From Amycolatopsis japonica (GTDB taxonomy: Bacteria; Actinomycetota; Actinomycetes; Mycobacteriales; Pseudonocardiaceae), in contig NZ_CP008953.1 of the NCBI RefSeq assembly GCF_000732925.1, forward strand, positions 5,270,001 through 5,334,000: a stretch of 64,000 bases of DNA, read 5' to 3'. Every line of letters begins with the position of its first letter. The first letter of the stretch is position 1. The position numbers and the translations under genes are program-made. This document shows, piece by piece, positions 46,307 to 52,822 of this stretch. The notes below the pieces were generated by a model that did not search any database, was not told the origin of the DNA, and saw nothing but the letters and a program-made list of their open reading frames with translations.

Positions 46307-47275
46307 GTGCCGTTCCAGAGCCTTGTAGCGCGTCTGCCGTATCCCTCGTTCGCGGTCCAGCGAGCGGTCGCGATAGCGGCGGTGATCGCCCAGGCCGGAA
46401 TCGGCGTCACCGGATCGGTCGTCCGGGTGACAGGTTCGGGTCTCGGCTGCCCGACTTGGCCGCAGTGCGTCGAAGGCAGCATCGTGCCGGTCGCGCACCC
46501 CGAATTCGACGCGCTCACCCAGTGGATCGAATTCAGCAACCGGATGCTGACCGGGGTGGTCATCCTGGTCGCCGCGCTCTGCGTGATCACCGCGTGGCGC
46601 GTGCAGATCGAGCACCCGAGCCGCCGTCGTCTGGTGAAGCTGGCCTGGACGATGCCCGCCGGCGTGATGCTGCAGGCCGTCGTCGGCGGGATCACGGTGC
46701 TCGCCAAACTCGAATGGTGGACCGTCGCGCTCCACTTCCTCGCCTCCACTCCCCTGGTCTGGCTCGCGGTGCTGCTGCTGCGAGCGTTCAAGGAGGGTGA
46801 CGAACCCGCCCGCTGGCTGATCCCGGAGGCGGGCCGCAAGACACTGATCGTGCTCGCCGCGGCCATGTGGGCCGTCCTCGTCGCGGGCACCGTGGTGACC
46901 GGCGCGGGCCCGCACGGCGGCGACCCCGGCACCCACCGCCTCCAGGCCCCGATCGAGACGCTCACCCAGATCCACGGTGGACTGCTGGTGGTCTACCTGA
47001 TCGTGCTGGCCGTCTTCGGGCTCCAGCTGATGCGGGGCGAGACGCCGAAGCAGTTGTGGCAGCGGTACGCCATCGTGTGGATCGTCGCGGTCCTCCAGGG
47101 CGTCGTGGGCTCGGTGCAGTACGGCCTCGGTGTCCCGGAGGCGCTGGTCTCGTTCCACGTCCTCGGCTCCGCGCTGGTGATCATCTCGACGGCGGCGCTG
47201 TGGTGCAGCTCGCGCGACTGCGGCCCCGTGCCCTCGGCGAACGCGCCGGAACGCGAACTCGCCACCTCGAACTGA
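46307..47275 (+). CDS. ctaA: Heme A synthase (COX15/CtaA family)
   Basis: A 322-residue membrane protein with eight helices that oxidises heme O to heme A for cytochrome aa3 oxidase. GSVVRVTGSGLGCPTWPQC contains the conserved Cys pair; His ligands lie in VALHFLAST, TQIHGGLLV and LVSFHVLGSA; the first-helix Glu is in IEFSNRMLTG. GTG start. It works with ctaB at 55647-56627, 9 kb away. Confidence 0.92.
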   Translation: MPFQSLVARLPYPSFAVQRAVAIAAVIAQAGIGVTGSVVRVTGSGLGCPTWPQCVEGSIVPVAHPEFDALTQWIEFSNRMLTGVVILVAALCVITAWRVQIEHPSRRRLVKLAWTMPAGVMLQAVVGGITVLAKLEWWTVALHFLASTPLVWLAVLLLRAFKEGDEPARWLIPEAGRKTLIVLAAAMWAVLVAGTVVTGAGPHGGDPGTHRLQAPIETLTQIHGGLLVVYLIVLAVFGLQLMRGETPKQLWQRYAIVWIVAVLQGVVGSVQYGLGVPEALVSFHVLGSALVIISTAALWCSSRDCGPVPSANAPERELATSN

Positions 47276-47378
47276 ACCGGACGTAACCCCCAGGCGGCGT
47301 GCTCGCCAGACACTGCCCTTACGCTTCGCTAGGTGCCCCACTCGGGGGTCACCACCGAGTCGAGGCACGAGGTGTCGC

Positions 47379-48326
47379 ATGACCGCCAGCACCGAGCCGG
47401 ACGCACCGGCCAGTCCGTCCAAACCCCTGATCTCCCACCGCCGGGGTTCCGGCGAGATGCTGATACTCAAGACCTTCCTGCTGGTCCCGTTCGTCGCGCT
47501 GCTCGCCGCCGTGCCGATCGTGTGGGGCTGGGGCATGACCTGGGTCGACCTCGGGCTGGCGGCGGTGTTCTACACCCTCGGGACGCTCGGGGTGACCGTC
47601 GGCTACCACCGCTACTTCACCCACGGCGCCTTCAAGGCCAGGCGCCCGCTGCGGGTCGCGCTCGCCATCGCCGGGAGTTTCGCGGTGCAGGGTTCGGTGA
47701 TCTTCTGGGTGGCCAGCCACCGTCGCCACCACGCCTTCGCCGACCGTGAAGGCGACCCGCACTCCCCCTGGCTGTTCGGCACGTCACCTGGGGCGCTGCT
47801 GCGCGGCTTCTGGCACGCGCACATGGGCTGGATGTTCAGCCGCGAGGTGACCAACTACGACCGGTTCGCGCCGGACCTGGTGGCGGACAAGGATCTCCGG
47901 GTGGTGAACCGCTACTTCTGGCTGTGGATCACGCTGAGTCTCGCGCTGCCCGCGGTGCTCGGCGGGCTGATCAGCTGGTCGTGGTGGGGCGTGGTGACCG
48001 GGTTCTTCTGGGCCGGGCTGGTCCGGATCGCGTTCCTGCACCACGTCACCTGGTCGGTGAACTCGATCTGCCACCTGGTCGGCGAGCGCCCGTTCGCCAG
48101 CCGGGACAAGGCGGCGAACTTCTGGCCGCTGGCGATCCTGTCCATGGGCGAGTCGTGGCACAACTCCCACCACGCCGACCCGACCTGCGCGCGGCACGGT
48201 GTCCTGCGTGGACAGGTCGACGTGTCGGCGCGGGTGATCTGGCTGTTCGAGAAGTTCGGCTGGGCACGGGACGTGCGGTGGCCGAAGCCCGAACGCCTGG
48301 CCGCGAAACTCGTCAAACCCGCCTGA
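47379..48326 (+). CDS. Acyl-CoA/fatty acid delta-9 desaturase family protein
   Basis: A 315-residue integral membrane di-iron desaturase. The three His boxes are GYHRYFTHGAF, SHRRHHAFAD and WHNSHHADP, with four membrane helices. It introduces a double bond into acyl chains; the cyclopropane synthase at 3177-4439 could act on such products. ATG with GAGG 7 bp upstream. Absent from the equivalent mycobacterial locus as I know it, so probably a local insertion. Confidence 0.9.
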   Translation: MTASTEPDAPASPSKPLISHRRGSGEMLILKTFLLVPFVALLAAVPIVWGWGMTWVDLGLAAVFYTLGTLGVTVGYHRYFTHGAFKARRPLRVALAIAGSFAVQGSVIFWVASHRRHHAFADREGDPHSPWLFGTSPGALLRGFWHAHMGWMFSREVTNYDRFAPDLVADKDLRVVNRYFWLWITLSLALPAVLGGLISWSWWGVVTGFFWAGLVRIAFLHHVTWSVNSICHLVGERPFASRDKAANFWPLAILSMGESWHNSHHADPTCARHGVLRGQVDVSARVIWLFEKFGWARDVRWPKPERLAAKLVKPA

Positions 48327-48334
48327 CCCCCGAT

Positions 48335-48398
48335 CGCGTTTCGTCCTCTGAATGCGGTAGTTGCACACGCAAGGATCGCATTCAGAGGACGAAACGCG
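48335..48398. repeat. Nested palindrome (family C) between convergent genes
   Basis: Perfect 22-bp arms (48335-48356 and 48377-48398) and a 20-nt loop. Inverted relative to 21234-21299 with the loop almost unchanged (GTAGTTGCAC...GCAAGGA). It follows the desaturase stop and precedes the ATP-grasp stop. Confidence 0.88.
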
Positions 48399-48407
48399 GG
48401 GAGTACG

Positions 48408-49274
48408 TCAGGCGAGTTGCTGCCGGACGGCGGAGGCGAAACGCCAGGCCGCGGCGGGCTCGGTCTGCCGGAATCCGAGTGAGGGTTCGACGAGCTCCAG
48501 TTCCAGCAGGAGCGGCCTGCCGTCCGGCCCGGCGACGAGGTCCACGCGGGCGTAGAGCAGCTCCGCGCGCAGGATGCCCAGCAGCGCCGCCGTCGCGTCC
48601 AGAGCGTCTTCGGCCAGCGCGCGGAATCCCGCGGCCGGCTGCACCGGCGCGAGTTTCTCCGTCACGTACAGCCCGGATTCGTCGAGTTCCCGGCCCAGCA
48701 TCGCGGCCTTCGAGAACGCGTGCGAGTACACGCCGCCGAAGTACACCAACGCGATCTCGCCGTCACTGTCCACACTGGACTGGTATGGCTGGAGCAGCAC
48801 GGTGTTCCCGTCCGCCTGCAACCCGGACAGGTGCGCGGCGGCCGCGTCGCCCGCGGTGAACCGGCCGGCACCGCGTGAACCGGCGCCGATGGCGGGCTTC
48901 AGCACGAACTCGCCCTTGGGCCAGCTCGGGGCCTTGTCGTCCGGCGCGATCAGGGTCGTCGGCACGACCGCGACCCCGGCGTCGCCGAGTTCGGCCAGAT
49001 AGGACTTGTCGGTGTTCCACCGCACGACCTCGGCCGAATTGGACAACGACGGCACGGATTCGGTCCAGGACAGGAACTCGTCGTGGCGCTCGGCGTAGTC
49101 CCAGGTGGCACGCAGCACGACGATGTCCGCGGCGCCGAAGTCGACGGTCGTGTCGTCCCAGGCGGCCCAGCGGGTCTTGAAGCCGAGGTCGGCCAGCGCC
49201 TCGGGGACGGCGTGCTCGTCGCCATCGCCTTCCGGCAGCGTGGAGCAGGCGACGAAGATCGCGGACCCGCTCAC
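48408..49274 (-). CDS. ATP-grasp domain protein, substrate unknown
   Basis: A 288-residue ATP-grasp ligase, RimK/glutathione-synthetase-like. FVLKPAIGAGSRGAGRF (ATP-binding), TVLLQPYQSSVDSDGEIALVYFGG, and LYARVDLV...LLLELELVEPSLGF (metal ligands: the Asp and Glu residues). It probably joins a carboxylate to an amine or thiol. GTG 49274 overlaps the stop of the upstream small gene by 4 bp (GTGA); the longer frame to 49340 is rejected. Confidence 0.85.
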   Translation of the reverse strand: MSGSAIFVACSTLPEGDGDEHAVPEALADLGFKTRWAAWDDTTVDFGAADIVVLRATWDYAERHDEFLSWTESVPSLSNSAEVVRWNTDKSYLAELGDAGVAVVPTTLIAPDDKAPSWPKGEFVLKPAIGAGSRGAGRFTAGDAAAAHLSGLQADGNTVLLQPYQSSVDSDGEIALVYFGGVYSHAFSKAAMLGRELDESGLYVTEKLAPVQPAAGFRALAEDALDATAALLGILRAELLYARVDLVAGPDGRPLLLELELVEPSLGFRQTEPAAAWRFASAVRQQLA

Positions 49275-49579
49275 TTCCCCGCCATCCGGCGGCGGTGCTC
49301 GGCGCCGATCTTGGTGGCCTTCACGGTCTCGCTGTCCCATTCGGCGGGTTCGAGGTCTTCGACGGCCTCGACCAGCGCCTCGCCTGCCTCCACGGAGGCG
49401 ACGACGACGTCGCCGAGCGCGCCGTCGGCACCCACGAGCACGACCCGCGCGCCGATCCGGCCGATGTTCTCCACCACCGCGCGCGACGGCTTCCCGTGCC
49501 GCTTCACGAAGTCGCGGGCGGCCGCGACCTGGCGCGACGTGGGGGCGGCGGTCTCGGTCTTCTCTTCGGTCTCAGCCAC
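49271..49579 (-). CDS. Small hypothetical protein coupled to the ATP-grasp gene
   Basis: A 102-residue soluble, charged protein (TSRQVAAARDFVKRHGKPSRAVVENIGRIG, then ARVVLVGADGALGDVVVAS). No family recognised. Its stop overlaps the ATP-grasp start, so the two are made together; it might be a substrate carrier or partner, but that is only inferred from coupling. Confidence 0.7.
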   Translation of the reverse strand: MAETEEKTETAAPTSRQVAAARDFVKRHGKPSRAVVENIGRIGARVVLVGADGALGDVVVASVEAGEALVEAVEDLEPAEWDSETVKATKIGAEHRRRMAGK

Positions 49580-49674
49580 GCGCCGAGCTTAACCGCGAAA
49601 GGCCCGGGACGCGGAATAACCGTGGCGTCGGCCATAGTTGTGCCGGTCGGAACGACCTTGAACGAGGAGGATGT

Positions 49675-50646
49675 ATGCCCGCGGCAGTGCAGATCCGGCG
49701 AACCGGTGGCCCCGAAGTCCTTGAACTGTCCGAAGTCGAGGTCGGCGAACCCGGTTCCGGTGAACTGCTCGTGGACGTCGCGGCGGCGGGCGTCAACTAC
49801 ATCGACACCTATCACCGCGAGGGCATCTACCCGGTCGACACCCCGTTCGTCCTGGGCATGGAGGGTGCGGGCACGGTGGCCGCGGTCGGCGCGGACGTGA
49901 CCGGTTTCGCCGTCGGCGACCGGGTCGCCTGGCAGGGTTCACTGGGCAGCTACGCCCAGCGCCGTCTGCTCCCCGCCACCATCGCGGTGAAGATCCCGGA
50001 AGGCGTTTCCGAGGAGACCGCCGCCGCCACGATGCTCCAGGGCATCACCGCGCACGCGCTGATCGCCTCGACCTACGAGGTCAAGGCCGGTGACGACGTG
50101 CTGATCCACGCCGCGGCGGGTGGGATGGGCCTGCTGCTGGTCCAGCTGGCCAAGGCCCGCGGTGCCCGGGTCATCGGCACCGTCTCCACCGACGAGAAGG
50201 CCGAACTCGCCAAGCAGGCGGGCGCGGACGACGTCATCCGCTACGACCAGGTCGACTTCGCCGAGGCCACCCGCGATTTGACCGGCGGCAAGGGTGTCGA
50301 CGTGGTCTACGACGGCGTCGGCAAGTCCACTGTGGACGGCAGCCTGGCGAGCCTGAAGATCCGCGGCCTGCTCGCCCTCTACGGTGCGGCCAGCGGCCCG
50401 GTGCCGCCGATCGACCCGCAGTTGCTCAACCGCAGCGGCTCGGTGTACCTCACCCGCCCGACCTCCGCGCACTACGTGCTCACGCGCGAGGAACTGGAGT
50501 GGCGGGTGAACGAACTGTTCGCCGCCGTGCAGGACGGCTCGCTGAACATCCGGATCGGCGGCCGCTACCCGCTGGCCGACGCCCGTCAGGCGCACGAAGA
50601 CCTCCAGGGCCGCCGCACCACCGGCAAGCTCCTGCTGATCCCGTGA
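49675..50646 (+). CDS. qor: NADPH:quinone oxidoreductase, zeta-crystallin family
   Basis: A 323-residue medium-chain reductase without catalytic zinc ligands. GVNYIDTYHREGIYPVDTPF and GMEGAGTVAAVG are QOR motifs; AAAGGMGLLLVQLAKARGA binds NADPH. It reduces quinones, often in oxidative stress. ATG 49675 follows GAGGAGG closely. M. tuberculosis has qor at the corresponding place. Confidence 0.92.
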   Translation: MPAAVQIRRTGGPEVLELSEVEVGEPGSGELLVDVAAAGVNYIDTYHREGIYPVDTPFVLGMEGAGTVAAVGADVTGFAVGDRVAWQGSLGSYAQRRLLPATIAVKIPEGVSEETAAATMLQGITAHALIASTYEVKAGDDVLIHAAAGGMGLLLVQLAKARGARVIGTVSTDEKAELAKQAGADDVIRYDQVDFAEATRDLTGGKGVDVVYDGVGKSTVDGSLASLKIRGLLALYGAASGPVPPIDPQLLNRSGSVYLTRPTSAHYVLTREELEWRVNELFAAVQDGSLNIRIGGRYPLADARQAHEDLQGRRTTGKLLLIP

Positions 50647-51170
50647 CGACGCTCTGGCCGGAGGAAGTCCGGCTCACCGGCGAGGGGCTCGTCCTGCGGG
50701 AGTGGGTCGAAGACGACGTCGCGTTCATGCCCGGGTTGTTCGACAACCCGGCCGTCGCGCGGTTCACGCCGCTGCCTTCGCCGTTCGACGAGGTGGCGGC
50801 GAAGGCGCACTACGCGAAGTCCGTCGCTCGCCGCGCCGAGGGCAACGGGGTGCGGCTGGCCATCACGGCCGACGGCGGTGAGCCGCTCGGCGAGGTGGTG
50901 CTGTTCCTGAAGGAGGATGCGGCCGAACTCGGGTACGCCGTCGGCCCCGCCCACCGCGGGCAGGACCTGGCGGCGCGGTCGCTGCGGGTGCTCACCACGC
51001 ACGCGCTGGACCTCGGGCTCGGACCGCTCCAGTTGAAGATCGACGCCGAGAACGCCGCCAGCGCGGCCGTCGCCCGCCGCGTCGGCTACGCCCTGACCGA
51101 CGCCCCTCCCGAGCCCAAGGTCGAGAAGGGACTGGAGATCAGCCTGCTCACCTGGGAGTACGCCGGCTGA
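50643..51170 (+). CDS. GNAT-family N-acetyltransferase
   Basis: A 175-residue RimJ/L-type acetyltransferase (EEVRLTGEGLVLREWVEDDV; ELGYAVGPAHRGQDLAARSLRV; KIDAENAASAAVARRVGY). The start GTG overlaps the qor stop by 4 bp, so it is coupled to qor. The substrate is unknown. It ends at the palindrome 51174-51234. Confidence 0.85.
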   Translation: MTTLWPEEVRLTGEGLVLREWVEDDVAFMPGLFDNPAVARFTPLPSPFDEVAAKAHYAKSVARRAEGNGVRLAITADGGEPLGEVVLFLKEDAAELGYAVGPAHRGQDLAARSLRVLTTHALDLGLGPLQLKIDAENAASAAVARRVGYALTDAPPEPKVEKGLEISLLTWEYAG

Positions 51171-51173
51171 TCA

Positions 51174-51234
51174 GAAGTACATGATGGCCCCCTTCCTGTA
51201 CCTAGGCGCAAGGAAGGGGGCCTTCATGTACTTC
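51174..51234. repeat. Palindrome (family E-like) between convergent genes
   Basis: 24-bp arms (51174-51197 and 51211-51234) with one mismatch; loop of 13 nt. It begins 3 bp after the acetyltransferase stop and overlaps the cold-shock-like gene's stop codon (51233-51235), so it may end both transcripts. Confidence 0.85.
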
Positions 51235-51478
51235 AGCGGGCTGACCGCACCCAGAGCCCTCGCAGCCGGAACTCGTCCTGCTCCGCGTGCTCGACGGTCA
51301 GCTCGACCTCGTCGCCCACATCGAGCTTCCGGAACTCGCCGGGGCCGAAGCCCTCCAGCATCGAATAGTGGACCCAGATCGGGTCGGCGAAATCGGCCGA
51401 CTCGACCACTCCCCAGCCGTCGTCCACCAGCCAGGAACGAACCCGGCCCCGGTGGACTCGGCCGTCGGAAGTCCCCAT
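51233..51478 (-). CDS. Cold-shock-domain-like protein
   Basis: An 81-residue protein with a single OB-fold: GRVRSWLVDDGWGVVES in place of the RNP1-containing KWFN..KGFGFI, then IWVHYSMLEGFG replacing FVHxSAI, then LDVGDEVELTVE. The aromatic RNA-binding residues are only partly kept, so nucleic acid binding is probable but may differ from CspA. ATG overlaps the FKBP gene stop (TGATG), so it is the second gene of that unit. Confidence 0.8.
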   Translation of the reverse strand: MGTSDGRVHRGRVRSWLVDDGWGVVESADFADPIWVHYSMLEGFGPGEFRKLDVGDEVELTVEHAEQDEFRLRGLWVRSAR

Positions 51479-52047
51479 CAGCCCTTGTCGGTCGGGACGC
51501 TCACCGCGTCGGTCACGAAGACCAGCGTCTCGTTCGGCGCTATGCCACGATCACCCTGGCCGTAGCCAAGGTCCGGTGGGATGATCAGCAGCCGTCGCGC
51601 GCCCTGCTTGATACCTTGCAAGCCCTGATCCCAGCCCTGGATGACCTTGCCTGCGCCGAGTGGTAGCTCGAACGGTTCACCGCGGTCGAAGGAACTATCC
51701 AGTTTCTGTTTGTTGGACCAGGTGACCAGCGAGTAATTCATCTTCAACCGCTGGCCCGACTTAGCGCCCTCGCCGGTACCAGGTTCCAGGTCCTTGGTGA
51801 TGAGCTTCTTCGGCGGGTCGCAGTCGTCCGGGATGGTGATGGTCGGCGCCTCGCCGAACTTCCCAGTGGTCTTCACGTCCTCGGCCGTGCATTCCTTGCC
51901 CTTCGAGGCGGCCGGAGCCGACGACGCCGCCGACGCGGGTGCCGCGCCGGAGGTCTGGGCCGAACCTGCGGTGTTCTGTTTCTCGCCACAGGCCGCCAGG
52001 GCGAGGACGCCCGCGCCGATGACCACGATCTTGCCGAATGTGCGCAT
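51478..52047 (-). CDS. FKBP-type peptidyl-prolyl isomerase lipoprotein
   Basis: A 189-residue secreted foldase. The lipobox LALAAC gives lipidation at Cys about 20. A Ser/Ala-rich linker is followed by the FKBP domain: GQRLKMNYSLVTWSNKQKLDSSFDRGEPFELPLGAGKVIQGWDQGLQGIKQGARRLLIIPPDLGYG. ATG 52047 begins the signal peptide (MRTFGKIVVIGAG); the longer frame to 52092 is rejected. Upstream lies the duplicated helR 3' end. Confidence 0.92.
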   Translation of the reverse strand: MRTFGKIVVIGAGVLALAACGEKQNTAGSAQTSGAAPASAASSAPAASKGKECTAEDVKTTGKFGEAPTITIPDDCDPPKKLITKDLEPGTGEGAKSGQRLKMNYSLVTWSNKQKLDSSFDRGEPFELPLGAGKVIQGWDQGLQGIKQGARRLLIIPPDLGYGQGDRGIAPNETLVFVTDAVSVPTDKG

Positions 52048-52057
52048 GCGGCCGACC

Positions 52058-52180
52058 TTAGCCAAGACCCTCCAGCGCGGGAACAAGGTCACCGGTCTGC
52101 ACTACACCCATCCGACGGGTCGCCCTGGTCAGGGCCACATAACGATCACTCAGAACACGCGGATCCGAAACGAAGAGTGA
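52058..52180 (-). pseudogene. Remnant of a helR C-terminal end
   Basis: Read on the minus strand, this piece encodes VLSDRYVALTRATRRMGVVQ, then TGDLVPALEGLG and a TAA stop at 52058-52060. The intact helR ends LYVALTRATRRMGVVQ, then TGDLVPALRLMD. Only the last about 40 codons are present, with no start. I read it as the original or attachment-site copy of the gene's end. Confidence 0.75.
52073..52147. repeat. Direct repeat, left copy
   Basis: These 75 bp match 52838-52912 with two mismatches (52106 and 52143), in the same orientation and 765 bp apart. Similarity fades over the next 15 bp. The pair flanks the foreign-looking segment with the small secreted gene. Confidence 0.9.
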
Positions 52181-52228
52181 CCAGCCCGCCCGACTCGGAC
52201 TCCGGACTGATGACGGACGTTGGGGCCA

Positions 52229-52275
52229 GCTTGTGCTTTACCGCAACGGATTTGCTGCCACAGTAAAGCACAAGC
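52229..52275 (-). terminator. Terminator of the small secreted protein gene
   Basis: A perfect 13-bp stem, GCTTGTGCTTTAC (52229-52241) with its complement (52263-52275) and a 21-nt loop, lies 78 bp beyond the stop of the gene at 52354-52653. Confidence 0.65.
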
Positions 52276-52353
52276 CAGATTTCACCTCACACAAACATGC
52301 TCACCGGCATCAACCAAGGGTTTTATAGATATCAGTCACGCAAATTGACTCAA

Positions 52354-52653
52354 TCAGGGCATGTAGACAACATCGACAATCTTGACAAGGTACGGAATCG
52401 GGCACCATGCGCCAGACTGAGTCCCGTCAGCGCGAACAGTCGGACCGTAAACCGTTGATCCTCCATGGCAGGTCAACTTCACCCGCTGATAGCCAGACCC
52501 ATGACAAACAGAGAAACCACCAGCATCGTTGTCATACTTGCCCACCTGACACGGCGCCAACAGCGAGTTCGCCGTAGCAACAGTCGGCGAAACCGTAGCG
52601 AAACCGGCAGCGATCAGCGCCGCCCCAACTGCAGCAAAAACTTTATTTCGCAT
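52354..52653 (-). CDS. Small secreted protein with four cysteines, foreign-looking
   Basis: A 99-residue protein. Signal peptide MRNKVFAAVGAALIAAGFA with cleavage near ATA-NS (about 28). The mature part has four Cys (LAPCQVG, FSVCHGSG, KLTCHGGS, GAWCPIP), compatible with two disulfides. ATG 52653 follows GGGGAAGG. Codon use and base composition are clearly less GC-rich than neighbours. I recognise no family. It is the only gene in a segment flanked by copies of the helR 3' end. Confidence 0.7.
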   Translation of the reverse strand: MRNKVFAAVGAALIAAGFATVSPTVATANSLLAPCQVGKYDNDAGGFSVCHGSGYQRVKLTCHGGSTVYGPTVRADGTQSGAWCPIPYLVKIVDVVYMP

Positions 52654-52784
52654 AGCCAACCTTCCCCATAATTTGACATCGGCGCTGAGGCGAGTTGCAA
52701 CCCCATTGCGCTCAGATGTGAAAGTCCCCAGGTCAACCGCTGATACATAGAACATGATTCACTACGTAAAGGCGCGTAAGTAAT

Positions 52785-52798
52785 CCACCAAAAGGTGG
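52785..52798 (-). terminator. Small hairpin after helR
   Basis: CCACC-AAAA-GGTGG lies 25 bp beyond the helR stop on its transcript, followed by a second weak dyad GGTGA...TCACC up to 52812. It may end helR transcription before the inserted segment. Confidence 0.45.
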
Positions 52799-52822
52799 TG
52801 ATCTAGGTCACCATCGACTTGC

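Larger units (their letters stand above)
52048..52353. other. 306-bp gap: helR 3'-end remnant and terminator
   Basis: No intact gene. It holds the displaced copy of the helR 3' end (52058-52147) and, beyond it, a terminator hairpin for the small secreted gene (52229-52275). The base composition drops visibly after about 52200. Confidence 0.75.
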
